From positions 1 to 7,015 of the forward strand of contig CAKRKO010000108.1 of the NCBI GenBank assembly GCA_934358495.1: DNA of 7,015 bases. The letters are read 5' to 3'. A program made the position numbers and the translations under genes. Under the pieces are notes generated by a model. It was given only the letters and a program-made list of their open reading frames with translations. It searched no databases and was not told where the DNA came from. Each line of letters opens with the position of its first letter. Position 1 is the first letter of the stretch. This document shows, piece after piece, positions 1-5,706 of this stretch. The DNA comes from an uncultured Eubacterium sp. GTDB taxonomy: Bacteria; Bacillota; Clostridia; Lachnospirales; Lachnospiraceae.

Positions 1-12
1 TTTTACTGCCAT
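1..12 (-). CDS. Partial CDS, first four codons (MAVK...), product unknown
   Basis: Only the start of this gene lies in the window. Read on the minus strand, an AGGAGG ribosome site at 22-27 is followed after 9 nt by ATG and then Ala-Val-Lys, running off the left edge. A nearby in-frame-looking ATG at 18-20 opens a different frame and hits a stop after five codons, so the ATG at 10-12 is preferred. A sigma-A-like promoter lies upstream at 118-146. MAVK is a common opening, for example in ribosomal protein S16, but four residues cannot identify a protein and I assign none. It is transcribed divergently from hisK. Confidence 0.5.
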
Positions 13-117
13 TTTTTCATTCCTCCTAGAATTAAAATGTATCCGGATCATCCGGTGGTTTATTTTTGGATGTCTCATCTGTTGTCTGTTCATTGATGAC
101 TCATCCAATCTGCTTAT

Positions 118-146
118 ATTTTAACGAATATGACTGAGTTTTTCAA
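118..146 (-). promoter_or_regulatory. Predicted sigma-A promoter for the partial left-edge gene
   Basis: On the minus strand TTGAAA (141-146) is separated by exactly 17 bp from TAAAAT (118-123), each 5 of 6 to consensus. The predicted start is near 110-112, giving a leader of about 100 nt before the ATG at 12. That leader contains two dyads: an imperfect 12-bp arm pair (68-79 with 95-106, 10 of 12 paired, 15-nt loop) and CCGGAT-C-ATCCGG at 43-55. This is a sequence-only prediction. Confidence 0.5.
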
Positions 147-364
147 TACTTTTCAACCGCTTATTTTAACTTTGTTAATTTTTTCACCATCTTGTTTCTT
201 TTTTTCTCTTTTTTAAGCAATTTGTACAAGTTTTCCCAATAGTTATTTTTCAGTATTGATGTTTTATTCCAAGAAACTAATCTGCCTTTTATGCTATTTG
301 CACAAAACTTTTCCCTTTTTTTAGAATTTTGATCATTTTTCCTATTCAAAATGCACGGATTGGA
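147..364. other. AT-rich intergenic stretch, no gene supported
   Basis: This part of the spacer between the divergent left-edge gene and hisK is strongly AT-rich, with long pyrimidine runs on the plus strand around 180-216. A 77-codon minus-strand reading frame (161-394) crosses it, but it has no ribosome site before its ATG, its composition is only Lys/Asn-rich as expected from AT-rich DNA, and it runs through the hisK promoter. I see no RNA gene, repeat or terminator here. Confidence 0.5.
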
Positions 365-407
365 TTGACAAAAATGTAGTGCTGTGTTTATCATAGTTTC
401 ATGAAAC
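365..407 (+). promoter_or_regulatory. Predicted hisK promoter with a 12-bp palindrome at the start site
   Basis: TTGACA (365-370) is a perfect -35 box. TATCAT (389-394, 5 of 6) follows after 18 bp. Just after the -10 box lies GTTTCATGAAAC (396-407), a perfect 12-bp palindrome centred about where transcription would begin (near 401). That position suits a repressor operator, but no regulator is identified. The leader to the hisK ATG would be about 90 nt. A second -10-like TACAAT at 451-456 lacks a good -35. Confidence 0.5.
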
Positions 408-492
408 CGCGTAACTGCGCTGTTTGTGCTGGTTTATATTTTACATAATATACAATATAAGCCTTATGACTACTTTGAAAGGAGCTGTTTTT

Positions 493-1293
493 ATGCTTTG
501 GGATACACATATGCACACATATTTTTCAGGGGACAGTGATGCTGATCCGGCTGCCATGGTACACTCTGCTATCGCAAAAAATCTGGCTGGAATCTGCATT
601 ACGGATCACCTTGATTATGATTACCCGGATGAACCGGATTTATTCACGATTGATTTTGTACAATACAAAAAAGAAATCGGTCAGTTACAGGCTGATTTTT
701 CAGATTCGATCAAAATCAATCATGGCATTGAACTTGGATTGCAGCCGCATCTGGCAAAAAAACATCACGACCTGCTGCAGGCAGAGGATTTTGATTTTGT
801 AATCGGATCTTCCCATGTTATACATGGTATTGATCCTTACTACCCTGAGTATTACGAAGGACGCACAGAAGAGGCCGCTTACCGCGAATATTTTGAATCG
901 ATTCTGGAAAATATTGCGGCTTTTGATGAATTTGACGTTTACGGACATATTGATTATGTGGTTCGCTACGGCCCAAATAAGAATACTGATTATTCTTATG
1001 AAAAATTTAAAGATGTCATTGATGAGATTCTGAGACAGCTGATTGCACGGAGAAAAGGGATTGAATTAAACATGGCAGGTTTTAAATATGGACTGGGACA
1101 CCCAAATCCTACGGAAGAGATTTTGCACCGTTACCGGGAACTTGGCGGAGAAATTATCACTGTTGGAGCCGATGGACATGCACCAGATCAGATTGCATGG
1201 GATTTCGAAAAAGTTCCGGGAATTTTGAAGGCTGCCGGATTTGATTATTTTACCGTCTTTACGAAACGGAAACCGGCATTTATTCCGGTTTGA
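493..1293 (+). CDS. hisK: Histidinol-phosphatase, PHP family (HisK/HisJ type)
   Basis: The 266-residue product is a cytoplasmic metal-dependent phosphatase that hydrolyses L-histidinol phosphate to histidinol, the next-to-last part of histidine synthesis (EC 3.1.3.15). The PHP metal ligands are all visible: HxH at H6/H8, TDH with H39, HGIE with E80, SSH with H108, GHID with H152, and ADGH with D227/H229. Length is normal for the family. I chose the ATG at 493 because GAAAGGAG (477-484) lies 8 nt upstream; the frame is open back to 424, but the ATGs at 424 and 466 have no ribosome site and would add a non-family N-terminus. It stands alone, away from any other his gene, as is common in Clostridia. 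The family also holds close relatives acting on other phosphoesters, so the exact substrate is inferred. Element A begins 27 bp after the stop. Confidence 0.88.
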   Translation: MLWDTHMHTYFSGDSDADPAAMVHSAIAKNLAGICITDHLDYDYPDEPDLFTIDFVQYKKEIGQLQADFSDSIKINHGIELGLQPHLAKKHHDLLQAEDFDFVIGSSHVIHGIDPYYPEYYEGRTEEAAYREYFESILENIAAFDEFDVYGHIDYVVRYGPNKNTDYSYEKFKDVIDEILRQLIARRKGIELNMAGFKYGLGHPNPTEEILHRYRELGGEIITVGADGHAPDQIAWDFEKVPGILKAAGFDYFTVFTKRKPAFIPV

Positions 1294-1320
1294 TATTGTT
1301 GCTAAAATTTAATATTTTAA

Positions 1321-1495
1321 GGAAAAACGGAAAAACTTTCCTCACTCACTAGACGTTCACTCCCCTCGTTTTGCTTCGGTTTTATCGCGCTCGTTCTCGA
1401 CTCCTATAAAAGCTGGTCGCTTCCCACTCGCGCAAAACTCGCAAAACTCAGTCGTTCGCTTAATCGTTCGTCGAGAAAAGTTTCTCCGTTTTTCC
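1321..1495 (+). repeat. Element A: core plus 21-bp inverted arms, after hisK
   Basis: This 175-bp non-coding unit has inverted arms at 1321-1341 and 1475-1495 that match at 19 of 21 positions, enclosing a 133-bp core. The core is shared with element B (1573-1743) in reverse orientation. Three blocks are identical: 1370-1392 (23 bp), 1400-1419 (20 bp) and 1435-1453 (19 bp), joined by diverged links of similar length. The arms are unlike those of B. It reads in the same direction as hisK, starting 27 bp after its stop. No open frame with a ribosome site and no transposase is present. It could be a structured 3'-UTR RNA, a bidirectional terminator component, or a non-autonomous mobile repeat. 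I do not recognise it as a named family. Confidence 0.75.
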
Positions 1496-1572
1496 ATTCA
1501 AACTATAAAATTGCACGATTCTACTTAGATCTGTAATTCAAAATATCTCTACTACTGTTTTAACAAAACTAA
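1496..1572. other. 77-bp AT-rich spacer between elements A and B
   Basis: This is the unique sequence separating the two inverted elements. It would be the loop if the two cores paired with each other. I see no gene or motif in it. It could provide a U-rich tail for minus-strand transcripts leaving element B: on that strand the sequence after the B stem begins TTAGTTTTGTT. Confidence 0.4.
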
Positions 1573-1743
1573 GAAATCGGCAAATCCTTCTGCGACGAGC
1601 GGTTCAGTAAGTGACTGAGTTTTGCGAGTTTGGCGCGAGCGAGAGACGACCAGCTTTTATAGGAGTTGGAAGTGAGCGCGATAAAACCGAAGCAAAGCGA
1701 AGGTAACGAACGGTTAGCTGGCGCAGAAGGATTCACCGATTTC
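1573..1743 (-). repeat. Element B: inverted copy of A's core with different arms
   Basis: This 171-bp unit has inverted arms at 1573-1594 and 1722-1743 that match at 20 of 22 positions, enclosing a 127-bp core. Read on the minus strand the core aligns with that of element A; the identical blocks lie at 1674-1696, 1647-1666 and 1613-1631, in the same order and with near-equal spacing. The arm sequence (GAAATCGG...CTTCTGCG) has no similarity to the arms of A, although each set is self-complementary. On the minus strand it begins 36 bp after the cysteine desulfurase stop, in the same orientation relative to that gene as A has to hisK. The interpretation is as for A. Confidence 0.75.
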
Positions 1744-1779
1744 ATATTTTTTCACAACCTTAATTTTAATTCACACAAT

Positions 1780-2943
1780 TTAATTTTTACGGCACCCCGA
1801 AGAATCCCGTAGTTTTTTTACACATTGTTTCAGCACATCTACGGTATAGTCGAGTTCTTCGCGCGTATTATGAACACCAAGAGTAAAACGTATTGCTTCA
1901 TATGCTTGACGTTCACTTTTCCCTATAGCAAGCTGCACATTGGATGCCTTCTGCATCCCCGCAGAACAGGCCGATGCGGAAGATGCACAGATTCCTTCCA
2001 GATCCAGCAGTGCAACCACTGCCGGTCCGTTTATTCCCGCAATGCTGATATTAATATTGTTTGGCAGTCGTTTCGTCAGCGAACCATTGAGGCAGCTTTC
2101 CGGAATCTCAGTTAAAATCCGGTCGATCAGGTATTTCTGCAGTTTTCTCTCGTAACGCATCTTTTTTTCTAAAATTTCTGCCGAGCAGTATGCTGCCTTT
2201 CCGATGCCGACAATCCCCGGCACGTTCTCGGTACCGGCCCTCATCTTTCGCTCCTGTCCACCGCCATGGATCATCGGTTGAAGTTTCAATCCTTTTCGGG
2301 CATATAAAAATCCTGTTCCTTTCGGACCGTTAAATTTATGCCCGCTGGCGGAAAGCAGGTCAATTCCTTCTTCTTTTACCCGAATCGGAATTTGACCGTA
2401 AGCCTGCACGGCATCGGTATGAAACAGCACCTTTCTTTGATGTGCGATTTCCGCAATCTTACTGATTGGTTGAATGCTCCCAATCTCATTATTGGCATAC
2501 ATCACAGAAATCAGAACAGTATCCTGGCAGATTGCCCGTTTCACGTGTTCCGGTGAAACCAGTCCATCTTTGTTTACCGGCAGATACGTCACACGGACAC
2601 CGCTTTTTTCCAGATTTTTACATGTATTTAAAATTGCGTGGTGCTCAATAGCCGTCGTTATGATATGCGGTGCCATCTTCCCACTGCTGCCCACCGCAAA
2701 CCTGAGCGCCCAGTTATCTGACTCCGTTCCACCGGAAGTAAAATAAATCGTTTCCGGCGCAACCTGCAGTGTATCTGCGATACATTTTCGTGACAAATCC
2801 ATTGCACGTTTGCTCTCCTCCCCAAGTTCATAGCCGGATGAAGGATTTCCGTAATATCTGCTGTAATAAGGAATCATGGCATCCAGCACTTCCGGAAAAG
2901 GCTGTGTGGTAGCTGCATTATCCAGATAGACCAATCGTTTCAT
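1780..2943 (-). CDS. Cysteine desulfurase, NifS/IscS family
   Basis: The 387-residue PLP enzyme takes sulfur from L-cysteine as a protein persulfide, leaving alanine (EC 2.8.1.7), and supplies it for Fe-S clusters or tRNA thiolation. Class V aminotransferase features are clear: opening YLDNAATT (6-13), GGTESDN (71-77), E100-H101-H102, HTDAVQ with PLP-ring Asp177, SGHKFNGPKG with PLP lysine K203, and RAGTEN (235-240). The mobile-loop cysteine is C326 in SSASACSAG, the arrangement of group I (NifS/IscS) rather than the SufS type. The length is normal. The start is supported by AGGGAG at 2950-2955, 6 nt upstream. No iscU, thiI or mnmA lies beside it here, so its sulfur acceptor is unknown and I give no paralogue name. 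It is divergent from the flippase gene across 76 bp and convergent with hisK. Confidence 0.9.
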   Translation of the reverse strand: MKRLVYLDNAATTQPFPEVLDAMIPYYSRYYGNPSSGYELGEESKRAMDLSRKCIADTLQVAPETIYFTSGGTESDNWALRFAVGSSGKMAPHIITTAIEHHAILNTCKNLEKSGVRVTYLPVNKDGLVSPEHVKRAICQDTVLISVMYANNEIGSIQPISKIAEIAHQRKVLFHTDAVQAYGQIPIRVKEEGIDLLSASGHKFNGPKGTGFLYARKGLKLQPMIHGGGQERKMRAGTENVPGIVGIGKAAYCSAEILEKKMRYERKLQKYLIDRILTEIPESCLNGSLTKRLPNNINISIAGINGPAVVALLDLEGICASSASACSAGMQKASNVQLAIGKSERQAYEAIRFTLGVHNTREELDYTVDVLKQCVKKLRDSSGCRKN

Positions 2944-2990
2944 CGTCTTCTCCCTTACCTTCCGGTTCTGACCAATAACCCATTTGCATA

Positions 2991-2999
2991 TGATATAAA
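2991..2999 (+). promoter_or_regulatory. Possible extended -10 promoter for the flippase gene
   Basis: TG-A-TATAAA at 2991-2999 fits an extended -10 element. A -35 at ideal spacing is not evident (ACCAAT at 2971-2976). The transcript would start near 3005-3007, only about 14 nt before the ATG, and that leader has no purine-rich ribosome site. This is a weak, sequence-only call. Confidence 0.3.
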
Positions 3000-3019
3000 A
3001 AAATCCAAGCTATATTTCT

Positions 3020-4375
3020 ATGATTTTACATACTAATACGCTCAAAAATAAGCTCATTTCCGGTACACTGCTTCTGACGTTGACCGGAATTATAAGCAGG
3101 ATCATCGGTTTTTATTATAAAATATTCCTTTCCCGCTCCATCGGTGCAGAAGGTCTCGGAATTTATCAGCTGATTTTTCCGGTATTTGCCCTGATCATCT
3201 CGATCTCTGCCGCCGGGATTCAGACTGCCCTTTCCCGTTATTGCGCCCAATGCGAAACCGACCGCGAGGCCCGTGCTTATCTGCTGGCTGGTCTGACTGG
3301 TTCCCTGTCTCTCTCTGGTTGTTGTATCCTGATTATTCAAACATATGCGCAACAGATTGGTCTGATCCTTTTGGAAGATGTTCGAACCGTCACTTTGCTG
3401 CGCCTTATGACCTGGTCTCTGCCCTTTGCCTGCATCCATGCCTGCATCAACGGCTATTATTATGGAAAAAAGAAGGCTGCCATTCCAGCGATCTCCCAGA
3501 TTCTGGAACAGATTGTCCGGGTTACCGGCGTATGGATTCTTCTTGATATTCTGGCAGAGCAGAGGCTTACACCTACACCCAAAGTTGCTGTCTGTGGTAT
3601 TTTATTCGGAGAACTGGCAGGCGCACTGTACTCTCTGACAGCCCTTTTCTTCTCTCAAACCAGAAAAAAGACGGTACAGAAAATCTCTGCGCCGTCTGCC
3701 TCTGTACGGATTTCAAAAATCACCGTTAATCTGTGCTCCATGGCAGTTCCTCTTACCTGCAACCGGATCCTGTTAAGCATCTGTCAAAGTGCGGAAGCAA
3801 TTCTGATTCCGATGAAATTACGCGATTTTGGTTATACAAACAGTGATGCCTTAAGTGTTTATGGTATTTTGACCGGCATGGTTTTTTCCACCATTATGTT
3901 TCCCTGTGTGCTGAGCAATTCCCTCTCCGTTATGTTGCTGCCCACGATTTCTGAGGCCAACAGCCGCCATCGGCAGGATCTGGTAAAAAAAGCAGTCCGA
4001 AAGACTACGCAGCTTTGCATCATCCTCGGACTGTTATGTACGCTCGGTTTTCTGTTGTGCGGAAACTGGATTGGCATCCATCTGTTTCACAATGCTCTGG
4101 CCAGTATTTATGTACGAACGTTGAGCTGGATCTGTCCGTTTCTGTTTCTTGCCAGTACGCTGTGCAGCATCTTACATGGACTTGGAAAAGCTACTCTTAC
4201 CATGTTGATCAATCTGCTTGGTGCCATCCTACGCATTGGTTTTATTTTTGTTGGTATTCCACGGGTTGGACTGTCTGCCTACCTGTGGGGAATGCTTGCC
4301 AGCCAGATTCTGATCTCCGTTCTCGCGCTTATCAGTCTCCGAAGGTTTCACCCAGGCGCTCCATCGCCTCAATGA
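3020..4375 (+). CDS. SpoVB-like polysaccharide/lipid flippase (MOP superfamily)
   Basis: The 451-residue integral membrane protein is built almost wholly of hydrophobic helices, about a dozen by eye. Its N-terminal signature (ISRIIGFYYKIFLSR, 25-39, then GAEGLGIYQLIFPV, 42-55) and the stretch around 143-167 (NGYYYGKKKAAIP...ILEQIVR) match the SpoVB/YtgP/MurJ-like part of the MOP exporter superfamily, which moves lipid-linked glycans across the membrane; SpoVB acts in spore cortex formation. The substrate here is unknown. At 451 residues it is at the short end for SpoVB-type proteins. The ATG at 3020 is the only usable start, because a stop lies in frame at 2996 with no ATG between, yet no ribosome site precedes it. 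Its last 44 bp overlap the convergent MalY gene. Confidence 0.82.
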   Translation: MILHTNTLKNKLISGTLLLTLTGIISRIIGFYYKIFLSRSIGAEGLGIYQLIFPVFALIISISAAGIQTALSRYCAQCETDREARAYLLAGLTGSLSLSGCCILIIQTYAQQIGLILLEDVRTVTLLRLMTWSLPFACIHACINGYYYGKKKAAIPAISQILEQIVRVTGVWILLDILAEQRLTPTPKVAVCGILFGELAGALYSLTALFFSQTRKKTVQKISAPSASVRISKITVNLCSMAVPLTCNRILLSICQSAEAILIPMKLRDFGYTNSDALSVYGILTGMVFSTIMFPCVLSNSLSVMLLPTISEANSRHRQDLVKKAVRKTTQLCIILGLLCTLGFLLCGNWIGIHLFHNALASIYVRTLSWICPFLFLASTLCSILHGLGKATLTMLINLLGAILRIGFIFVGIPRVGLSAYLWGMLASQILISVLALISLRRFHPGAPSPQ

Positions 4376-5501
4376 TCATACCGCGCGGGCTTGCGATATT
4401 AATCCGCATAAAGCCTGCGCCCTCCGGTCCGAACATAGAACCTTCGTTAAACCAGATTTTTGCGTCTTTTAAAATTCTGGCATTTAATGTCTCCGGCGAA
4501 AGACCATACTCCCGGAAATCCATCCAGAGCAGGTAGGTTCCCTCCGGCTCGATCAGATGAACCTTCGGCAGATGCTCTGCCAGATAATCTCGGATATATA
4601 GGATATTGCCCTGCAGATATACCAGTAATTCATCCAGCCACTGAGCGCCGTTCTCGTAAGCCGTCTGGCAGGATACCTGTCCGAACAGGTTTGCATCGGA
4701 ATAAAATACTTTGTTCATCTCGGTCTGGAATGTTTTTCTTAATTTCGGATTCTGGATCATGATGTTGGAAAGTTGTAACTCTGCCAGGTTAAATGTTTTA
4801 CTTGGTGCAGTGCAGATTACTGCGTTGTCTGCGTATTCGCTCAATGTACCAAAGCTGGTGTGATGATATCCATCATAAACAAAATCACAGTGAATCTCAT
4901 CTACGATCATGATAACACCATGTTTTTTACAGATTTCAGCTGTTTTGCACAATTCTTCTTTTGTCCAAACGCGGGACACTGGATTGTGCGGGCTGCAGAG
5001 CAGGAATAGTTTTACATGCTCTTCTGTAATCTTACGCTCCATATCTTCGTAATCCATATGGTATTTTCCATTTTCCAGAACCAGCGGATTATTGACTAAT
5101 TTACGTCCGTTTTCTTTTACCACATTTGTAAACGGGTGGTAAACCGGACGCTGGATCATGATACCCTCACCCTCTTTTGTGTAGGCACGAACCGCGGCTG
5201 CCAGTGCAAATACAACACCCGGGGTTGCAATCAGCCAGTCATTTTCAATCTGCCAGCCAAATCGTGTGGAAAACCAGTTTTTTAATGCATCATAATATCC
5301 CTCTCCCAGCATGGAATAGCCGTAAATACCACGGTCTGCCACTTCTTTTAAGCGTTCCTTTACTTCCGGAACAGTCTCAAAATCCATGTCCGCCACCCAA
5401 AGCGGTAAGGTACTCGCGTCCAGTTTTCGTTTTGTGATCATGTCCCATTTGTAGCAATCTGTGCCATAACGGTTTACCATTCTGTCAAAATCGTATTTCA
5501 T
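4332..5501 (-). CDS. MalY/PatB-type aminotransferase, cystathionine beta-lyase/C-S lyase
   Basis: The 389-residue fold-type I PLP enzyme most likely cleaves C-S bonds of cystathionine or cysteine conjugates to thiol, pyruvate and ammonia (EC 4.4.1.13), linking cysteine and methionine metabolism. Visible landmarks: LPLWVADMDF (32-41), GIYGYS (58-63), Y121 in RPVYHPF, SPHNPVSR with N173, IVDEIHCDF with D201, PLP lysine K235 in TAPSKTFNLA, and carboxylate-binding R366 in MRINIASPR. Length matches MalY/PatB. After the PLP lysine it reads NLAELQLSN, where relatives I recall have Gly (NLAGLQ). The ribosome site GAGGAGGG (5505-5512) stands only about 4 nt from the ATG, a short spacing. The 3' end overlaps the flippase gene by 44 bp. 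Some family members are MalT regulators or broader transaminases, so the substrate is inferred. Confidence 0.87.
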   Translation of the reverse strand: MKYDFDRMVNRYGTDCYKWDMITKRKLDASTLPLWVADMDFETVPEVKERLKEVADRGIYGYSMLGEGYYDALKNWFSTRFGWQIENDWLIATPGVVFALAAAVRAYTKEGEGIMIQRPVYHPFTNVVKENGRKLVNNPLVLENGKYHMDYEDMERKITEEHVKLFLLCSPHNPVSRVWTKEELCKTAEICKKHGVIMIVDEIHCDFVYDGYHHTSFGTLSEYADNAVICTAPSKTFNLAELQLSNIMIQNPKLRKTFQTEMNKVFYSDANLFGQVSCQTAYENGAQWLDELLVYLQGNILYIRDYLAEHLPKVHLIEPEGTYLLWMDFREYGLSPETLNARILKDAKIWFNEGSMFGPEGAGFMRINIASPRGMIIEAMERLGETFGD

Positions 5502-5566
5502 ATACCCTCCTCATTTCAACCCACAGACAATATTCTCACGAGGCCTGAAAAGCCGAATATCTTTCG

Positions 5567-5605
5567 GTTAAACTGAAAACGGAACAGACAAAATGTCTGC
5601 CCCGT
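5567..5605 (-). terminator. Predicted intrinsic terminator downstream of efp
   Basis: On the minus strand a 12-bp stem (5605-5594 with 5590-5579, 3-nt loop) forms with no mismatches when two G-U pairs are allowed, followed by TTTTCAGTTT (5578-5569). On the plus strand the same two positions are A-C mismatches and no T-run follows, so minus-strand use is favoured. It lies about 100 nt after the efp stop and 80 nt before the malY-type start, so it would separate those two genes. A weaker 5-bp hairpin (CCGAA/TTCGG, near 5553-5567) follows and ends in CTTTT. Confidence 0.62.
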
Positions 5606-5648
5606 ATTACATTTCATTTAGTTCATTGCAAGTAATCTCATAGCGGTT

Positions 5649-5700
5649 ATTCGCAATCCACTTCGTTACTTGCTCATAAAAAACAGTTCGCTTTGCTCAC
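5649..5700 (+). repeat. Short repeat C, directly after the efp stop
   Basis: This ~52-bp stretch matches 6889-6940 (repeat D) in the same orientation. Identical runs include ATTCGCAATCC, ACTTGCTCAT and TCGCTTTGCT, with small indels between them. Its right end merges into a hairpin with arms 5676-5686 and 5700-5710 (10 of 11 matched, 13-nt loop) whose outer arm contains the efp stop codon at 5707-5709. It is probably one copy of a dispersed intergenic repeat; no coding potential is apparent. Confidence 0.6.
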
Positions 5701-5706
5701 TATTTT

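Noticed and set aside
161..394. 77-codon minus-strand reading frame, Lys/Asn-rich
   Set aside because: It has no ribosome site, its composition is that of AT-rich DNA, it shows no recognisable domain, and it overlaps the hisK promoter.
424..492. Longer hisK N-terminus from the ATG at 424 or 466
   Set aside because: No ribosome site precedes either. The ATG at 493 has GAAAGGAG 8 nt upstream and gives the family-typical start just before the HxH motif.
1321..1743. Elements A and B as a CRISPR array or an insertion sequence
   Set aside because: There are only two units, they are inverted, and there is no repeat-spacer periodicity. No transposase frame exists, and the arms differ between copies.
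1321..1743. Using A-C versus G-U mismatches in the arms to decide the transcribed strand
   Set aside because: Both elements favour the window's minus strand by this test, which is opposite for A and B relative to the shared core. Any transition gives a wobble on one strand, so two or four sites are not informative.
4015..4536. 173-codon plus-strand frame across the flippase/malY junction
   Set aside because: It is an out-of-frame shadow of two well-supported genes, with no ribosome site and no recognisable protein character.
5628..5673. 8-bp pairing GCAAGTAA/TTACTTGC spanning the left part of repeat C
   Set aside because: The loop is about 30 nt, and the left arm lies outside the part shared with copy D, so it is likely to be chance.
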